A DNA stretch of 64,000 nt from Stomorhina lunata. Lineage: Eukaryota; Arthropoda; Insecta; Diptera; Rhiniidae. A model generated the notes under the pieces. The model was not told the origin of the DNA and searched no databases. It saw only the letters and a program-made list of their open reading frames with translations. Position numbers and translations under genes: made by a program. The stretch is taken from positions 114,599,600-114,663,599 of the forward strand of contig OW121744.1 of assembly GCA_933228675.1 (NCBI GenBank). Direction: 5' to 3'. Every line of letters begins with the position of its first letter. Positions within the stretch are counted from its first letter, which is position 1. This document shows positions 49,471-61,860 of the stretch, piece after piece.

Positions 49471-49529
49471 AAATATTGCCATCCTGGGAACATTTGCTTC
49501 CGATTTATTGAGAAATACTTGTAAGAAAA

Positions 49530-49557
49530 ATAAAAGACTTAAGGCACAAACTTTATA
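49530..49557 (+). repeat. Dispersed motif copy
   Basis: ATAAAAGACTTAAG followed by GCACAAACTTTATAT; a partial copy (GAAAAACAAAAGAC) follows at 49697-49710. Confidence 0.82.
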
Positions 49558-49731
49558 TACAAATTTTTTTTAATTTGATTTTTCTGTTACATGAAAGTGA
49601 AAATATTGAGTAGTTTCAATAAAGATTACGCTGGTGCCAGCATGATAATTATTTAAAAGGGTCTTTCAACAGGGGCTTCCGAACGCATATGTACAAGAAA
49701 AACAAAAGACGGAACAATTTTACTATATCTT

Positions 49732-50060
49732 TTAACTACTTTTGATCTATTGCAAATGAATAATAAACTTTATATGTGATAAATCGGACTATGGGACATC
49801 TTACTTCCCTGGCATGAACCGTTGGTTAAAATATTTCAAACCATTTATTATAAGACATAGTAGCGCTAAAAATTTTCATTTTACGAAGATTTTGTAATAA
49901 TTTATTAAGAATCCTCATCAGAATAACAAAAGACTTAAGACACAAACTTTATTTTTAAACCACTTTCGATCTAATTATTAACAAATTATGTTATAAGACA
50001 TATCTGTGCTAAATATTACTACTTACGCTTTCCCGAGATATTTTAGAATACATGTAAAAA
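49732..50060 (+). repeat. Duplicated segment, copy 1 (pairs with 51830-52200)
   Basis: Shared order with copy 2: TTTTGATCTAT, ACACCTTAC/ACATCTTAC, TGAACC-TTGG, AAAATATTTCAAA, the motif (49926-49953), then ATTATGTTATAAGACATAT, GCTAAAT, a CCCGAGAT-type stretch and ACATGTAA. Both probably derive from one longer interspersed repeat of which the motif is the best-kept part. Confidence 0.82.
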
Positions 50061-50089
50061 AAATAAATTCATAAATAACTTATATGTAT

Positions 50090-50200
50090 CTAAAAGCTAA
50101 ATCTGAGTCGGTCGGTATTTTTTGAGATTGGTCCCAAACCAATTTTTTTTCCTTACAAACATCAGAACAAACTTATAATACCCTTCCCATTTATAGTAAG
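50090..50200 (-). mobile_element. Fragment of a mini-me/DINE-type element
   Basis: On the minus strand GGGAAGGGTATTATAAGTTT then GTTCTGATGTTTGTAAGG and GACTCAGATTTAGC correspond to the 5' part of the 35725 element. The GTCY tract and body are missing. Confidence 0.75.
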
Positions 50201-51634
50201 AATATAACGTCCGCAAAGCGGATTGTTTTTATATACGAACAACTATTCAGATATTAACAATAATTACACATTTTACGCTAAATTTTTATTAAATTTCTAT
50301 TCTTATAAAAAATTCCGCCAACAGTTAAAAAGTGACCTCAAAACAGACAAGAAGTAAACGCCTTTAGATTTCTTAAGCATGATATAAGCTTTTGAAGGAT
50401 TAACCAAAAATTTGTTAATGATCATAAGCCAACAAAAAAATATATGCGAATGTAAAGAGAAACAAATTTAAGTATGTTAAAGATTTGTAGAAATTAATTG
50501 GTATATTTTGGCTAACATACAAGTGGCCTATTTAGAAAAATTTAGGAGATAGTGAAACTTTTAGGAAAAGAGTCTAAGATTTATGTACATTTTCCTAAAA
50601 TAATAACTAAGCCCCTAATATTATAAGACAAAAAATAATGTTATGACAAATTTATATATCAAATTTTCCATACAAAATTCTTACAATAAGACTTTAAAAT
50701 TGTATAATTCTTTTCTGAATTAGGTTCTTTCCCATCGTTTAATTTCATGCTGAGAAACCAGATTACATGTCCGAAAAACAAAAGACTTAAGAGACAAACT
50801 TGTATTTAAGTATACATTAACAAGTTAAGGGATAATGAAGTTCAATCGATTTGAGGGAAATAACTTCTAAAATCTTTGAAAAAGGTATAAAATAACAAAA
50901 AAAAAATATCTTAACAAAATTATACTACGGAATGTATAATTGCATTAGCTACCCCTATTGTCATAAGTTTGCAAACAAACCACGTTTTTTAAGATATGAC
51001 TTAACAAAATGTACTCATTTTACTTAGCCAACAGTTTGACTGTTTCAATCCTAGACTCATGCCTCTAATCAAAATTGAAAACAATTCGTACGCATGGCAC
51101 AGTGCGTGCTATAAACAAAGTTCTGAAAATCCCAATATTTTTCCAGAAAATTTGTAATAATGCGAAAAAATACTAAAAGTATATAGTGGTAGTATGTTAT
51201 GTTCTCTACTAACTAGTTTGGCGTAAGCAAGCTTAAGCTTAAATTTAAATTTTGTACGTGTTGAACACAACCAAGGCTGGTAATCAGTTTCATGATAACA
51301 TCAATGGCGGCTTGCTGTCCAACGTTGTTCTGTCAATCGTCAGAAATTTTGATGTAAAAACTTAAAATGTCTTGTTTGTGATTCTGGTCGGCGATAAATA
51401 GTTTCAATATTTGGCAAACATAGACTTAATATTACATCTAAGTTTCAGTTTAATATGAATTTGTTATTTATCTACCTAATTATTGAGCATTAGACTATTT
51501 ATAATGTGAATTATTATGCAGTTAATGAATTTTTTTGATTAAATTTGAAAGAAATTTTAATGTTTTATTTTAACTCTTATATAAAATTAATGAATGAAAA
51601 ATTGTTGATAAAACTTTTGAATAAAGAAACTTAC
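50201..51634. other. Unique AT-rich stretch
   Basis: One motif copy (50778-50805); otherwise single-copy without credible ORF. It lies just downstream, on the minus strand, of the predicted microexon. Confidence 0.5.
50778..50805 (+). repeat. Dispersed motif copy
   Basis: ACAAAAGACTTAAG followed by AGACAAACTTGTATTT, preceded by ACATGTCCGAAAA. Confidence 0.87.
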
Positions 51635-51665
51635 CTTTTTAGGATATCAGTCAATAGATTCACAA
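51635..51665 (-). CDS. Predicted 31-nt microexon
   Basis: Minus strand: GCTTTTTTTCTTATTTTCTT then ACAG ends at 51666. 31 bases follow (51665-51635, ending AAAAAG), then GTAAGTTT from 51634. The polypyrimidine tract is uninterrupted, the donor AAG|GTAAGT is optimal, and TTAAT upstream could be a branch point. Only one of three frames is open (reading VNLLTDILK between split codons). It stays open if joined to the exon at 32535, giving a continuous frame into MAVQNQ. It could equally be a 5' UTR exon or join an exon outside the window. Confidence 0.6.
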
Positions 51666-51829
51666 CTGTAAGAAAATAAGAAAAAAAGCTTTAATTGGTT
51701 GCCACAAAGATCAATTATTAATGCTACAAAAATTTTCTCAATTTGCCCCAAATAAGTTTAAGATCTTTTCTAAACTAGTTCTTGGTCTCACTCATTTCTT
51801 TTTAACCTAAAATAGTTTCTAGCTCAGTT

Positions 51830-52200
51830 CCACTTTTGATCTATCTTAAATGAAAAAAAAGTAAATAAATCAAACTATGTGACACCTTACACTCCTGATA
51901 TGAACCCTTGGCCAAAATATTTCAAAACATTCTTTATCATACATAACAGCGACTAATATTGTCATTTTATAAAGATTTTTTCGGGAATTCTTACGAAAAC
52001 ATGTAAAAAACAAAAGACTTAAGACACAAACATCATTATTTTTTTTAACACTATTAGACTGATTGTTATAAGATTATGTTATAAGACATATTTATGCTAA
52101 ATGTTGTCACTATATACCAACATTTTCCAGAGATTTATTTAGACTACATGTAAGAAAATCAAAAGACTTAAGACACAAACTTTGTTTTGAAATCACTTTT
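51830..52200 (+). repeat. Duplicated segment, copy 2 with two motif copies
   Basis: Pairs with 49732-50060. Here both motif sites survive (52010-52035 ACAAAAGACTTAAG then ACACAAAC; 52160-52187 TCAAAAGACTTAAG then ACACAAACTTTGTTTTG), whereas in copy 1 the second site has decayed to ACATGTAAAAAAAATAA. Confidence 0.82.
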
Positions 52201-52240
52201 GATATAAAAAAGAAAAAAATAGTTAGCTCAAATAGTTCAA

Positions 52241-55200
52241 TTCTAGTTCAGTTCTAGTTCAGTTCTAGTTCAGTTCTAGTTCAGTTCTAGTTCAGTTCTA
52301 GTTCAGTTCTAGTTCAGTTCTAGTTCAGTTCTAGTTCAGTTCTAGTTCAGTTCTAGTTCAGTTCTAGTTCAGTTCTAGTTTAGTTCTAGTTCAGTTCTAG
52401 TTCAGTTCTAGTTCAGTTCTAGTTCAGTTCTAGTTCAGCTCTAGTTCAGTTCTAGTTCAGTTCTAGTTCAGTTCTAGTTCAGTTCTAGTTCAGTTCTAGT
52501 TCAGTTCTAGTTCAGTTCTAGTTCAGTTCTAGTTCAGTTCTAGTTCAGTTCTAGTTCAGTTCTAGTTCAGTTCTAGTTCAGTTCTAGTTCAGTTCTAGTT
52601 CAGTTCTAGTTCAGTTCTAGTTCAGTTCTAGTTCAGTTCTAGTTCAGTTCTAGTTCAGTTCTAGTTCAGTTCTAGTTCAGTTCTAGTTCAGTTCTAGTTC
52701 AGTTCTAGTTCAGTTCTAGTTCAGTTCTAGTTCAGTTCTAGTTCAGTTCTAGTTCAGTTCTAGTTCAGTTCTAGTTCAGTTCTAGTTCAGTTCTAGTTCA
52801 GTTCTAGTTCAGTTCTAGTTCAGTTCTAGTTCAGTTCTAGTTCAGTTCTAGTTCAGTTCTAGTTCAGTTCTAGTTCAGTTCTAGTTCAGTTCTAGTTCAG
52901 TTCTAGTTCAGTTCTAGTTCAGTTCTAGTTCAGTTCTAGTTCAGTTCTAGTTCAGTTCTAGTTCAGTTCTAGTTCAGTTCTAGTTCAGTTCTAGTTCAGT
53001 TCTAGTTCAGTTCTAGTTCAGTTCTAGTTCAGTTCTAGTTCAGTTCTAGTTCAGTTCTAGTTCAGTTCTAGTTCAGTTCTAGTTCAGTTCTAGTTCAGTT
53101 CTAGTTCAGTTCTAGTTCAGTTCTAGTTCAGTTCTAGTTCAGTTCTAGTTCAGTTCTAGTTCAGTTCTAGTTCAGTTCTAGTTCAGTTCTAGTTCAGTTC
53201 TAGTTCAGTTCTAGTTCAGTTCTAGTTCAGTTCTAGTTCAGTTCTAGTTCAGTTCTAGTTCAGTTCTAGTTCAGTTCTAGTTCAGTTCTAGTTCAGTTCT
53301 AGTTCAGTTCTAGTTCAGTTCTAGTTCAGTTCTAGTTCAGTTCTAGTTCAGTTCTAGTTCAGTTCTAGTTCAGTTCTAGTTCAGTTCTAGTTCAGTTCTA
53401 GTTCAGTTCTAGTTCAGTTCTAGTTCAGTTCTAGTTCAGTTCTAGTTCAGTTCTAGTTCAGTTCTAGTTCAGTTCTAGTTCAGTTCTAGTTCAGTTCTAG
53501 TTCAGTTCTAGTTCAGTTCTAGTTCAGTTCTAGTTCAGTTCTAGTTCAGTTCTAGTTCAGTTCTAGTTCAGTTCTAGTTCAGTTCTAGTTCAGTTCTAGT
53601 TCAGTTCTAGTTCAGTTCTAGTTCAGTTCTAGTTCAGTTCTAGTTCAGTTCTAGTTCAGTTCTAGTTCAGTTCTAGTTCAGTTCTAGTTCAGTTCTAGTT
53701 CAGTTCTAGTTCAGTTCTAGTTCAGTTCTAGTTCAGTTCTAGTTCAGTTCTAGTTCAGTTCTAGTTCAGTTCTAGTTCAGTTCTAGTTCAGTTCTAGTTC
53801 AGTTCTAGTTCAGTTCTAGTTCAGTTCTAGTTCAGTTCTAGTTCAGTTCTAGTTCAGTTCTAGTTCAGTTCTAGTTCAGTTCTAGTTCAGTTCTAGTTCA
53901 GTTCTAGTTCAGTTCTAGTTCAGTTCTAGTTCAGTTCTAGTTCAGTTCTAGTTCAGTTCTAGTTCAGTTCTAGTTCAGTTCTAGTTCAGTTCTAGTTCAG
54001 TTCTAGTTCAGTTCTAGTTCAGTTCTAGTTCAGTTCTAGTTCAGTTCTAGTTCAGTTCTAGTTCAGTTCTAGTTCAGTTCTAGTTCAGTTCTAGTTCAGT
54101 TCTAGTTCAGTTCTAGTTCAGTTCTAGTTCAGTTCTAGTTCAGTTCTAGTTCAGTTCTAGTTCAGTTCTAGTTCAGTTCTAGTTCAGTTCTAGTTCAGTT
54201 CTAGTTCAGTTCTAGTTCAGTTCTAGTTCAGTTCTAGTTCAGTTCTAGTTCAGTTCTAGTTCAGTTCTAGTTCAGTTCTAGTTCAGTTCTAGTTCAGTTC
54301 TAGTTCAGTTCTAGTTCAGTTCTAGTTCAGTTCTAGTTCAGTTCTAGTTCAGTTCTAGTTCAGTTCTAGTTCAGTTCTAGTTCAGTTCTAGTTCAGTTCT
54401 AGTTCAGTTCTAGTTCAGTTCTAGTTCAGTTCTAGTTCAGTTCTAGTTCAGTTCTAGTTCAGTTCTAGTTCAGTTCTAGTTCAGTTCTAGTTCAGTTCTA
54501 GTTCAGTTCTAGTTCAGTTCTAGTTCAGTTCTAGTTCAGTTCTAGTTCAGTTCTAGTTCAGTTCTAGTTCAGTTCTAGTTCAGTTCTAGTTCAGTTCTAG
54601 TTCAGTTCTAGTTCAGTTCTAGTTCAGTTCTAGTTCAGTTCTAGTTCAGTTCTAGTTCAGTTCTAGTTCAGTTCTAGTTCAGTTCTAGTTCAGTTCTAGT
54701 TCAGTTCTAGTTCAGTTCTAGTTCAGTTCTAGTTCAGTTCTAGTTCAGTTCTAGTTCAGTTCTAGTTCAGTTCTAGTTCAGTTCTAGTTCAGTTCTAGTT
54801 CAGTTCTAGTTCAGTTCTAGTTCAGTTCTAGTTCAGTTCTAGTTCAGTTCTAGTTCAGTTCTAGTTCAGTTCTAGTTCAGTTCTAGTTCAGTTCTAGTTC
54901 AGTTCTAGTTCAGTTCTAGTTCAGTTCTAGTTCAGTTCTAGTTCAGTTCTAGTTCAGTTCTAGTTCAGTTCTAGTTCAGTTCTAGTTCAGTTCTAGTTCA
55001 GTTCTAGTTCAGTTCTAGTTCAGTTCTAGTTCAGTTCTAGTTCAGTTCTAGTTCAGTTCTAGTTCAGTTCTAGTTCAGTTCTAGTTCAGTTCTAGTTCAG
55101 TTCTAGTTCAGTTCTAGTTCAGTTCTAGTTCAGTTCTAGTTCAGTTCTAGTTCAGTTCTAGTTCAGTTCTAGTTCAGTTCTAGTTTAGTTCTAGTTCAGT

Positions 55201-55440
55201 TCTAGTTCAGTTCTAGTTCAGTTCTAGTTCAGTTCTAGTTCAGTTCTAGTTCAGTTCTAGTTCAGTTCTAGTTCAGTTCTAGTTCAGTTCTAGTTCAGTT
55301 CTAGTTCAGTTCTAGTTCAGTTCTAGTTCAGTTCTAGTTCAGTTCTAGTTCAGTTCTAGTTCAGTTCTAGGTTTAGTTCTAGTTCAGTTCTAGGTTTAGT
55401 TCTAGGATTAGTTTTAGGTTCAGTTCTTGGTTCAGTTCTA
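52241..55440 (-). repeat. 11-bp satellite, unit AACTAGAACTG (minus strand)
   Basis: About 285-290 copies, reading TTCTAGTTCAG on the plus strand. Visible variants are very few (TAGTTTAG at 52378 and 55183, CAGCTCTAG at 52438), with diverged units only after 55365. On the minus strand the unit differs from the 4880-7209 satellite by one base (CTG for CAG). It equals two GAACT half-units (5 and 6 bases), and so is the more symmetrical form. Confidence 0.98.
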
Positions 55441-55464
55441 GCATAATCTTAGTCTAATTATATT

Positions 55465-55878
55465 TCAGTTGATAAACAAAATTGATTCATAAGTATTTGA
55501 TGTTTTTGCACGTAGTATTTTCGTCATGTTTTTATTTCTTTTATATTGATAAGTTTTATTCACGTCTTCATCATCATGATCATCAGTAATAGTTCTTACT
55601 TTCCGGTCGTTAAAGTCATTGAAAATAAAATTTATATACAAATTTAAAATTCTAAATAAATTTATGACAATACGTAATACAAATATTGATTGTAAATCCA
55701 TTTTCATACAATAGCCAATTTCAACAATATAATTTATTTTTCCTTCTTTGTATGACCAAAACAAAAATTTGTTAACCAAGACCAAACACTTTAAACTTTT
55801 AACGTAAAAAAGCGAAAGTCTCCAAAACCCAAAAGGTTCAAGTTCAGGCATGTAAGTATTTATGGTCTTAAAAAGCAA
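55465..55878 (-). CDS. Doubtful ORF, 137 codons, next to the 11-bp satellite
   Basis: The longest ORF not explained by repeats. From an internal Met at 55707 it reads a hydrophobic stretch (LQSIFVLRIVINLF) followed by a charged tail (RKVRTITDDHDDEDVNK). That superficially resembles a signal or anchor segment plus secreted part, but the composition follows the AT bias. I see neither a good start context nor flanking splice sites, nor a family. It may well be chance; the minus strand at least agrees with the other exons. Confidence 0.15.
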   Translation of the reverse strand: MLFKTINTYMPELEPFGFWRLSLFYVKSLKCLVLVNKFLFWSYKEGKINYIVEIGYCMKMDLQSIFVLRIVINLFRILNLYINFIFNDFNDRKVRTITDDHDDEDVNKTYQYKRNKNMTKILRAKTSNTYESILFIN

Positions 55879-56304
55879 TTTGACTGCTGTTTTATTTTTA
55901 GACCCCAGTAGACCGGGTCTTGGGGTATTGTCTTGTATTGCGTTTGTTATTCACAGGGATTTATTATTAATTTTTGGGATTTATTATTACATTTGCGCTT
56001 CTTTGTCTTTTTGGTTTGATTTATTTTTATGAGTTTTACAAGAAGTTAAAAGGTTTTATTGTAAACAATTTAACACTTAAAGAATGAGTAAATTGTTTAT
56101 TTTACCAGCCAAATTATGGGTAATTTTCTTTATAATTTTATATTTATATTGAAAGTGAATTTTGTGTACCAACGCACTCAAGTTTTTTCTTGTTTCTTAA
56201 AGGCTTTTATAGAATATAAAACGAAAAAATATGATTGTGTTGAAAGCCTATAATCATAATAATCATAATCATCATTATTATCAATAACAGCCAACAACAG
56301 CAGC

Positions 56305-56325
56305 GTCATCATCATCATCATCATC
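56305..56325 (+). repeat. Short (ATC)n microsatellite
   Basis: Six consecutive ATC units. Confidence 0.9.
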
Positions 56326-56390
56326 TTTGTAAATACTTTACATTTGCCCATTCATGTAATAGAACAATCAGATCAAAAGTGGTTTAAAAA

Positions 56391-56418
56391 TAAAGTTTGT
56401 GTCTTAAGTCTTTTGTTT
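56391..56418 (-). repeat. Dispersed motif copy with extended flanks
   Basis: TAAAGTTTGTGTCTTAAG followed by TCTTTTGTTTTTCTTACACG. On the minus strand its flanks (GTGTAAGAAAA before, TTTTTAAACCACTTTTGATC after) match the copy at 49926, so about 80 bases are shared in this subtype. Confidence 0.9.
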
Positions 56419-57864
56419 TTCTTACACGTATTTCGATGAAAAAACATACAAATCAAACGATGGGAAAGAACTATTTTGAAATTTTAATGATTCTATTTTT
56501 ACAAAAAGCTTTTTTTTTCTAGGTTCTGATTATTATTTTAATGTAAAACAAATATAATTGGAAGATATTAGCGAAATGTTAAAGTAATTTTAAACTTTGT
56601 ATTGAATTTATAGCTTTAATTTGTATTAAAAAAAGATTTACAGTCAAATTGGATTTAAACTGTTACTCAACTTGAAAAACCTGATCTTTCTGTTTACCCT
56701 ACTGGGCCTTAGGTTGATTACAAAATAATATAGTTATTTTCCGATTATGTTAAACTATAAAATTTTATTGTTATTAATTCTGGGACTTCATTTATTTTGT
56801 AATTTATTTACTTTTTTTCAGCCTGAAAATTTGCCCAATAACATTTGGTAACTGACCACTTAATAACTTTGAAATCATTAAAAATCTCAAAAATATACAT
56901 GTAATTATTTATTTAATAAAAAAAATTTTGTGCCCCTTAAATAAAGAAAGAATGCATCAAACTCTTGTTTTGTAGGACCAGTCGACAACCTTAAGCGAAA
57001 TTTAACGTAAACTGCTACTTGAATATTTTACTAAACAGATTTTTATTTTATGTTTTTTTTTTGGTTTCAAGTTATTTGTCTTTTAGTGTTTTTCAAATGT
57101 TTCAAGTCTTCAGGCGACATTTTAACACTTCAACACTTTTGTTTTGTTTTTTCTTTGGGGCTATGACGGGCGAGTTTGTTTGGACAAGTGAGTTACAAAA
57201 TTGAAAACATCATATGGCATAAGTGTATAAACAAAGGGAAATTTACATATGAAATATGAGGGTTCTGCTGAAGACAACGTTAAGTATTTGAAAGTTATTG
57301 AAAGATTGATATTTTATGGGAATTTGAAAAGAACTAAGTCTTAGACAACTATGGACTGCGGTTTTGTTATAACCAAAAAGTTATGTTGGTTGGGATAATT
57401 GTTCATCGAAGTACGTCCCGATATTTGGTAAGGGCACTTTGTCAGGTGGACAATTCAATGAATAATTTTGAAAAATATCCAAAAATAATGGAGGTTATAA
57501 CTTAAACTAAATTACCCACAAAAGCTTGTTACGAAAGTTTTGTTGGTCTTAAATTTTATATTCAAAATAATATAGAGTGTCTTTCTATTTTTTAGGTGAA
57601 ACATATATTTAAATGGTTTTCAAATGTCTTCAATTTTCTTGTTATTTTAGCAAAATTAAAAAAAACATTTTAAGCTCGTGTTAATGACCGTCTGCCTTAT
57701 TATTACAAAACCCCATAAAACTTAAATAATTTATATTTCTTCTGGCAACAAACAGTGGGGTCAAAGGCAAGAAAATTATATAATAAAAAAATTAAAGAAA
57801 TATGTTACAATAGAACATATTTGTACAATAGTAAAGGTTTGGCATAATTTATACTAACTTTTTT

Positions 57865-60225
57865 TCTAGAATTTTTAGTAATAAAACAAAATTTTCTATA
57901 AAAAAAAGTTTTTAAAACGAAAATTTTTTATAACGCAAAATTTTCTGTGGACAATTTCTTTAAAAAAAATTTTGAAAGCTAAAATTTTCTATAGAAAATT
58001 TTCAAAAGGAAAAATTTTTATAACGAAAAACTTTTTATAGAAAAATTTTTATAATGAAAAGTTTCCTATATCAAAATTTTTATAAAACGAAAAAATTTCT
58101 ATAGAAAAAATTTTTATAACGAAAAATTTTCTATAAAAAATTTTTATAACGAAAAAATTTCTAAAGATAAATTTTTATAACTAAAAACTTCATATAGACA
58201 AATTTTATAACAAAAAATTTTCTATAGAAAAAAATTGTATAACTAAAAATTTTCTATTGAAAAATTTTAGAAACAAAAATTTTGCTATAAAAAGAAATTT
58301 ATAACGAAAAGTTTCTTTACAAGAATTTTTTTAACAAAAAAAACTTTTTCTTTGAAAAAACTTTTATAACAAAAAATATTTCTAGAGAAAAATTTTTGTA
58401 ACAAAAAATTTTCTTTAGAGAATTTTTTTTTCAATTTTTTTGTAACGAAAAATCTGATAACATAAAATTTATTATTGAAAAACTTTTTATACCGAAAAAT
58501 TTTCTACGCAAAAATGTTTAGAACGATCAATTTTGTATAGAAAAATTTTAATAATGAACTCTTTTCAATAGAAAAATTTTAATAACGAACACTTTCTAAT
58601 AGAAAATTTTAATAACGAAAACTTTTCTATAGAAAAATTTTAATAGCAAAAAATTTTCTATAGAAAAGTTTTTAAAATGTTCTATAGAAAAGTTTTTATT
58701 GAACATTTTTAAAACGAAAAATTTCCTACAGAAGAAAAATTTTATAACGAAAAATTTTCTATACAAAAATTTTTATTACGAAAAATTATCTATACAATTT
58801 TTTTTTATAACGAAAAATTGTTCATAGAAAAAGTTTTAAAATCTTCTTTACAAAAGTTTTTATTGAAAATTTTTATAACGAAAAAATTTCTATAGAAAAA
58901 TTTTTATATCGACAAATTTTCGGCAGAAACGAAAAATTTTCTATAGAAAAAATTGCTCAACGAAAAATTTTCTATAAAAAAAATTTTTATAACGAAAAAA
59001 TTTTATAACGCAAATTTTTCTATAGAAAAAGTTTTATAACGCAAATTTTTCTATAGAAAAAGTTTTATAACAAAAAATTATCTACTGAAAAAATTTCGAT
59101 AGAAAAATTTTTTGGCGAAAAATTTTTATAACGAAAAATTTTCTTTAGAGAAATTTTTAAAACAAAAAAATTTAAAAACAAAAATTTTCTATAGAAAAAT
59201 AATGAAAAATTTTCCATAGAAACATTTTCTATAGAAAAAATTTATAAAGAAAAATATTCTACAGAAAAATTTTTTATAGAAAAAATTTTACAAAGAAAAA
59301 TTTTCTACAGAAAATTTTTTATAACGAAAATTTTTATATAGAAAAATAATGAAAAATTTTCTATAGAAACATTTTCTATAGAAAAAATTTTATAAAGAAA
59401 CATATTCTACAGAAAAAATTTTTATAGAAAAAATTTTATAAAGAAAAATTTTCTACAGAAAATTTTTTATAACGAAAATTTTTATATGGAAAAATTTTTA
59501 TAATGAAAACTTTTTATATGGAAAATTTTCTATAAAAATTTTTTATATGAAGAATTTTCTATAAAAAAATTTTATGTAAAACTTTTCTAAAAAAAAATTT
59601 ATATGAGAAATTTACTATAAAAAATTTGTAAATGAAAAATTTTTACATGGGAAAATTCCTATGAAAAAAAATTTCGGTATGAAAAATTTTCAATAAAAAT
59701 TTTTGGTATGTACAATTTTTCATAAATAAGAGTTTTTGTATAGAAAAATTTTTCCAAAAAAATTTTTTATAGAAAAATTCTTATAACGAAAAATTTTTAT
59801 AATAAAAAATTTTTATAACGAAAAATTTTCTATAGAAAAACTTTTATAACGAAAAATTTTCTATAGAAAAACTTTTATAACGAAAAATTTTCTATAGACA
59901 AATTTTTATAACAAAATTTTGTATAGAAAAATTTTTATAACGAAATTTTGTATAGAAAATTTTTTATAACTAAAAATTTTCTATAAAATAATTTTATAAC
60001 AAAAAATTTTCTATAGATAATTTTTATAAACAAATATTTTCTATAGAAATAATTTTATAACAAAAAATTTTTATATCGAAAAATTGTTTAAATTTTCTTT
60101 AGTAAAATTTTAATATCGAAACATTTTCAATCGAAAAATTTTTATAACGAAAAATTTTCTATGCGAAAATTTTATAACAAAAAATTTTCTATACAAAAAT
60201 TGTATAATAAAACATTTTCTAAAAA
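57865..60225 (+). repeat. 31-bp AT-rich array (TATAACGAAAAATTTTCTATAG type)
   Basis: Diverged units of TTTTATAACGAAAAATTTTC then TATAGAAAAA with 31-base spacing where best kept (CTATAG at 59830 and 59861). Internal blocks are duplicated: 59200-59330 resembles 59340-59480. Confidence 0.92.
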
Positions 60226-61834
60226 TCTTTAATTATAGCTTTTCATAATAACTTTTCTTTCTTTTAGCCCCACTGTGCTTTAAGTGGTCATTATTTGTCA
60301 TTTCACATAAACATCACAAAATTACCGAAATAATAGTCAAGAGAAGTTGTCAGTAGTAGCTGGATTGTTTGGCATAATTTTGTATGTCTCTTCATCTTTT
60401 TTGGGCAAATTTTAAAATTTTTGGTTACGTTTAAATTGAAATTTTCAAAAAACCAAAATTTTTTTGGTAGATTCCAGTTATTTTCTGGTCAAATAATTTC
60501 TTTGTGTGTATATTAAACGTTTTCTTTGATAGAAGAGAAGAAAGTCGTTTGGGCATAATTTTTTATGGTAAAATGAAGACAGTTGAGATTTCCAAGTTGT
60601 GCCAAAGTAACATGCCTTTTGTGTAAGTTGATGATGTAACATTTTAAAAATGATGGCCAAAAAACAAAGGAAACTTACGCATACAATTTTTTGGATTTTT
60701 ACGCAAAATGGTAGGAAACTATTTGTGTTGTAAAAATTTGGAAGCCTAAATTTTGTGTTAAATTATTTAAATTACAAATGTTCATAAAAAGTTGTTTGGT
60801 ATTAAAATTGATTTAAAATTTGTATTTAAATCTAAAAGGAAGTTAAGCAAAACTTAGCCTAAAGCTCTTTAAAAAGCTCCCGATTTAAACAACACTTCTT
60901 ACTTCAAATGTACAAATTATATATATTCCCAAAATTATTGTACTTTAGCAACGAGATCTACTAAATGTCATTATTGGGATTGCCCAATCTTTAGACATAA
61001 AAGGCAAAACTCATTTCTTTCGGCTGCTAAAAAAAATGTATAAAAAATTTTAGTCTCCTTTAAACAAAAATTGAGTAGTTCTAGAAAATTTAAAAATAAT
61101 TTTTAAACAAAATATTGACTTCCTTATTAAAATTATAGACATTTACTTTTAAATTAATTATTTTTTTAATAACTTTTATATGGATTACATGACTTCATTA
61201 CGAATTTTAAGTAGATAATTATAAAAATTTGTTAGCGTAAAAAACTTGTAAATTGTAATTAACTTAAACAATTTAAGTTAATTATTATACAAAATTTTTT
61301 TACGCTAATAAAATATTGAGTTTAATGAATAAATAATTTAATTGTTAAGCGATTACTTACAATGAAGTCTCATTAAAATTTTACAAACATTTTTTGATTG
61401 TGAATCATTTTAGACAAGTTAAAAGCTTTAATTTTAAAAAGATCTGAAATTTTAATTATAACATAAATTTTAAAACAGAATTTCAAAATCGATTGGAAAT
61501 TATGTCTCACGTTTAGTCATCATTCAATAGTATAAAGTATATACAATTTCATGCTCATAAGATTTCAAAATTAATCTAGTTTTTTTTCTAAATTCTTTTC
61601 TAATGACAATTTTCTCATTTTACATCAAAATGACTCACTTTCTGTTAACAATTGCCTTAAATACTTCCAATTGTTGAAAGCAAGCGCTCGGTAAAGAAAA
61701 TTTATGAAGCAAAATAGAAAAATATTTATAAAATGCTCATGAAATTTAATCGTTTCTAACAAAAAAAATCAAATTATTACAAATTTTTATTCTATTATTC
61801 ATTTTAAATTATTTCCAAAGAAGCTGTAAACAAA
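60226..61834. other. Unique AT-rich stretch
   Basis: A plus-strand acceptor-like CTTTTCTTTCTTTTAG ends at 60267 but no partner donor is convincing. Nothing else supported. Confidence 0.5.
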
Positions 61835-61860
61835 CGCTTGTTTCTTAAGTCTTTTGTTTT
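61835..61860 (-). repeat. Dispersed motif copy
   Basis: CGCTTGTTTCTTAAG followed by TCTTTTGTTTT; perfect core, diverged on the GAAC side. Confidence 0.85.

Larger units (their letters stand above)
55880..57864. other. Mostly unique AT-rich stretch
   Basis: Contains a short (ATC)n run (56305-56325) and a motif copy (56391-56418). The 61-codon ORF at 57019 is hydrophobic without support. Confidence 0.5.

Noticed and set aside
56790..56850. Plus-strand acceptor-like ACTTTTTTTCAG ending at 56821
   Set aside because: The tract is good but no credible donor or open exon follows; TTTG|GTAACT is weak. The same applies to CTTTCTTTTAG ending at 60267.
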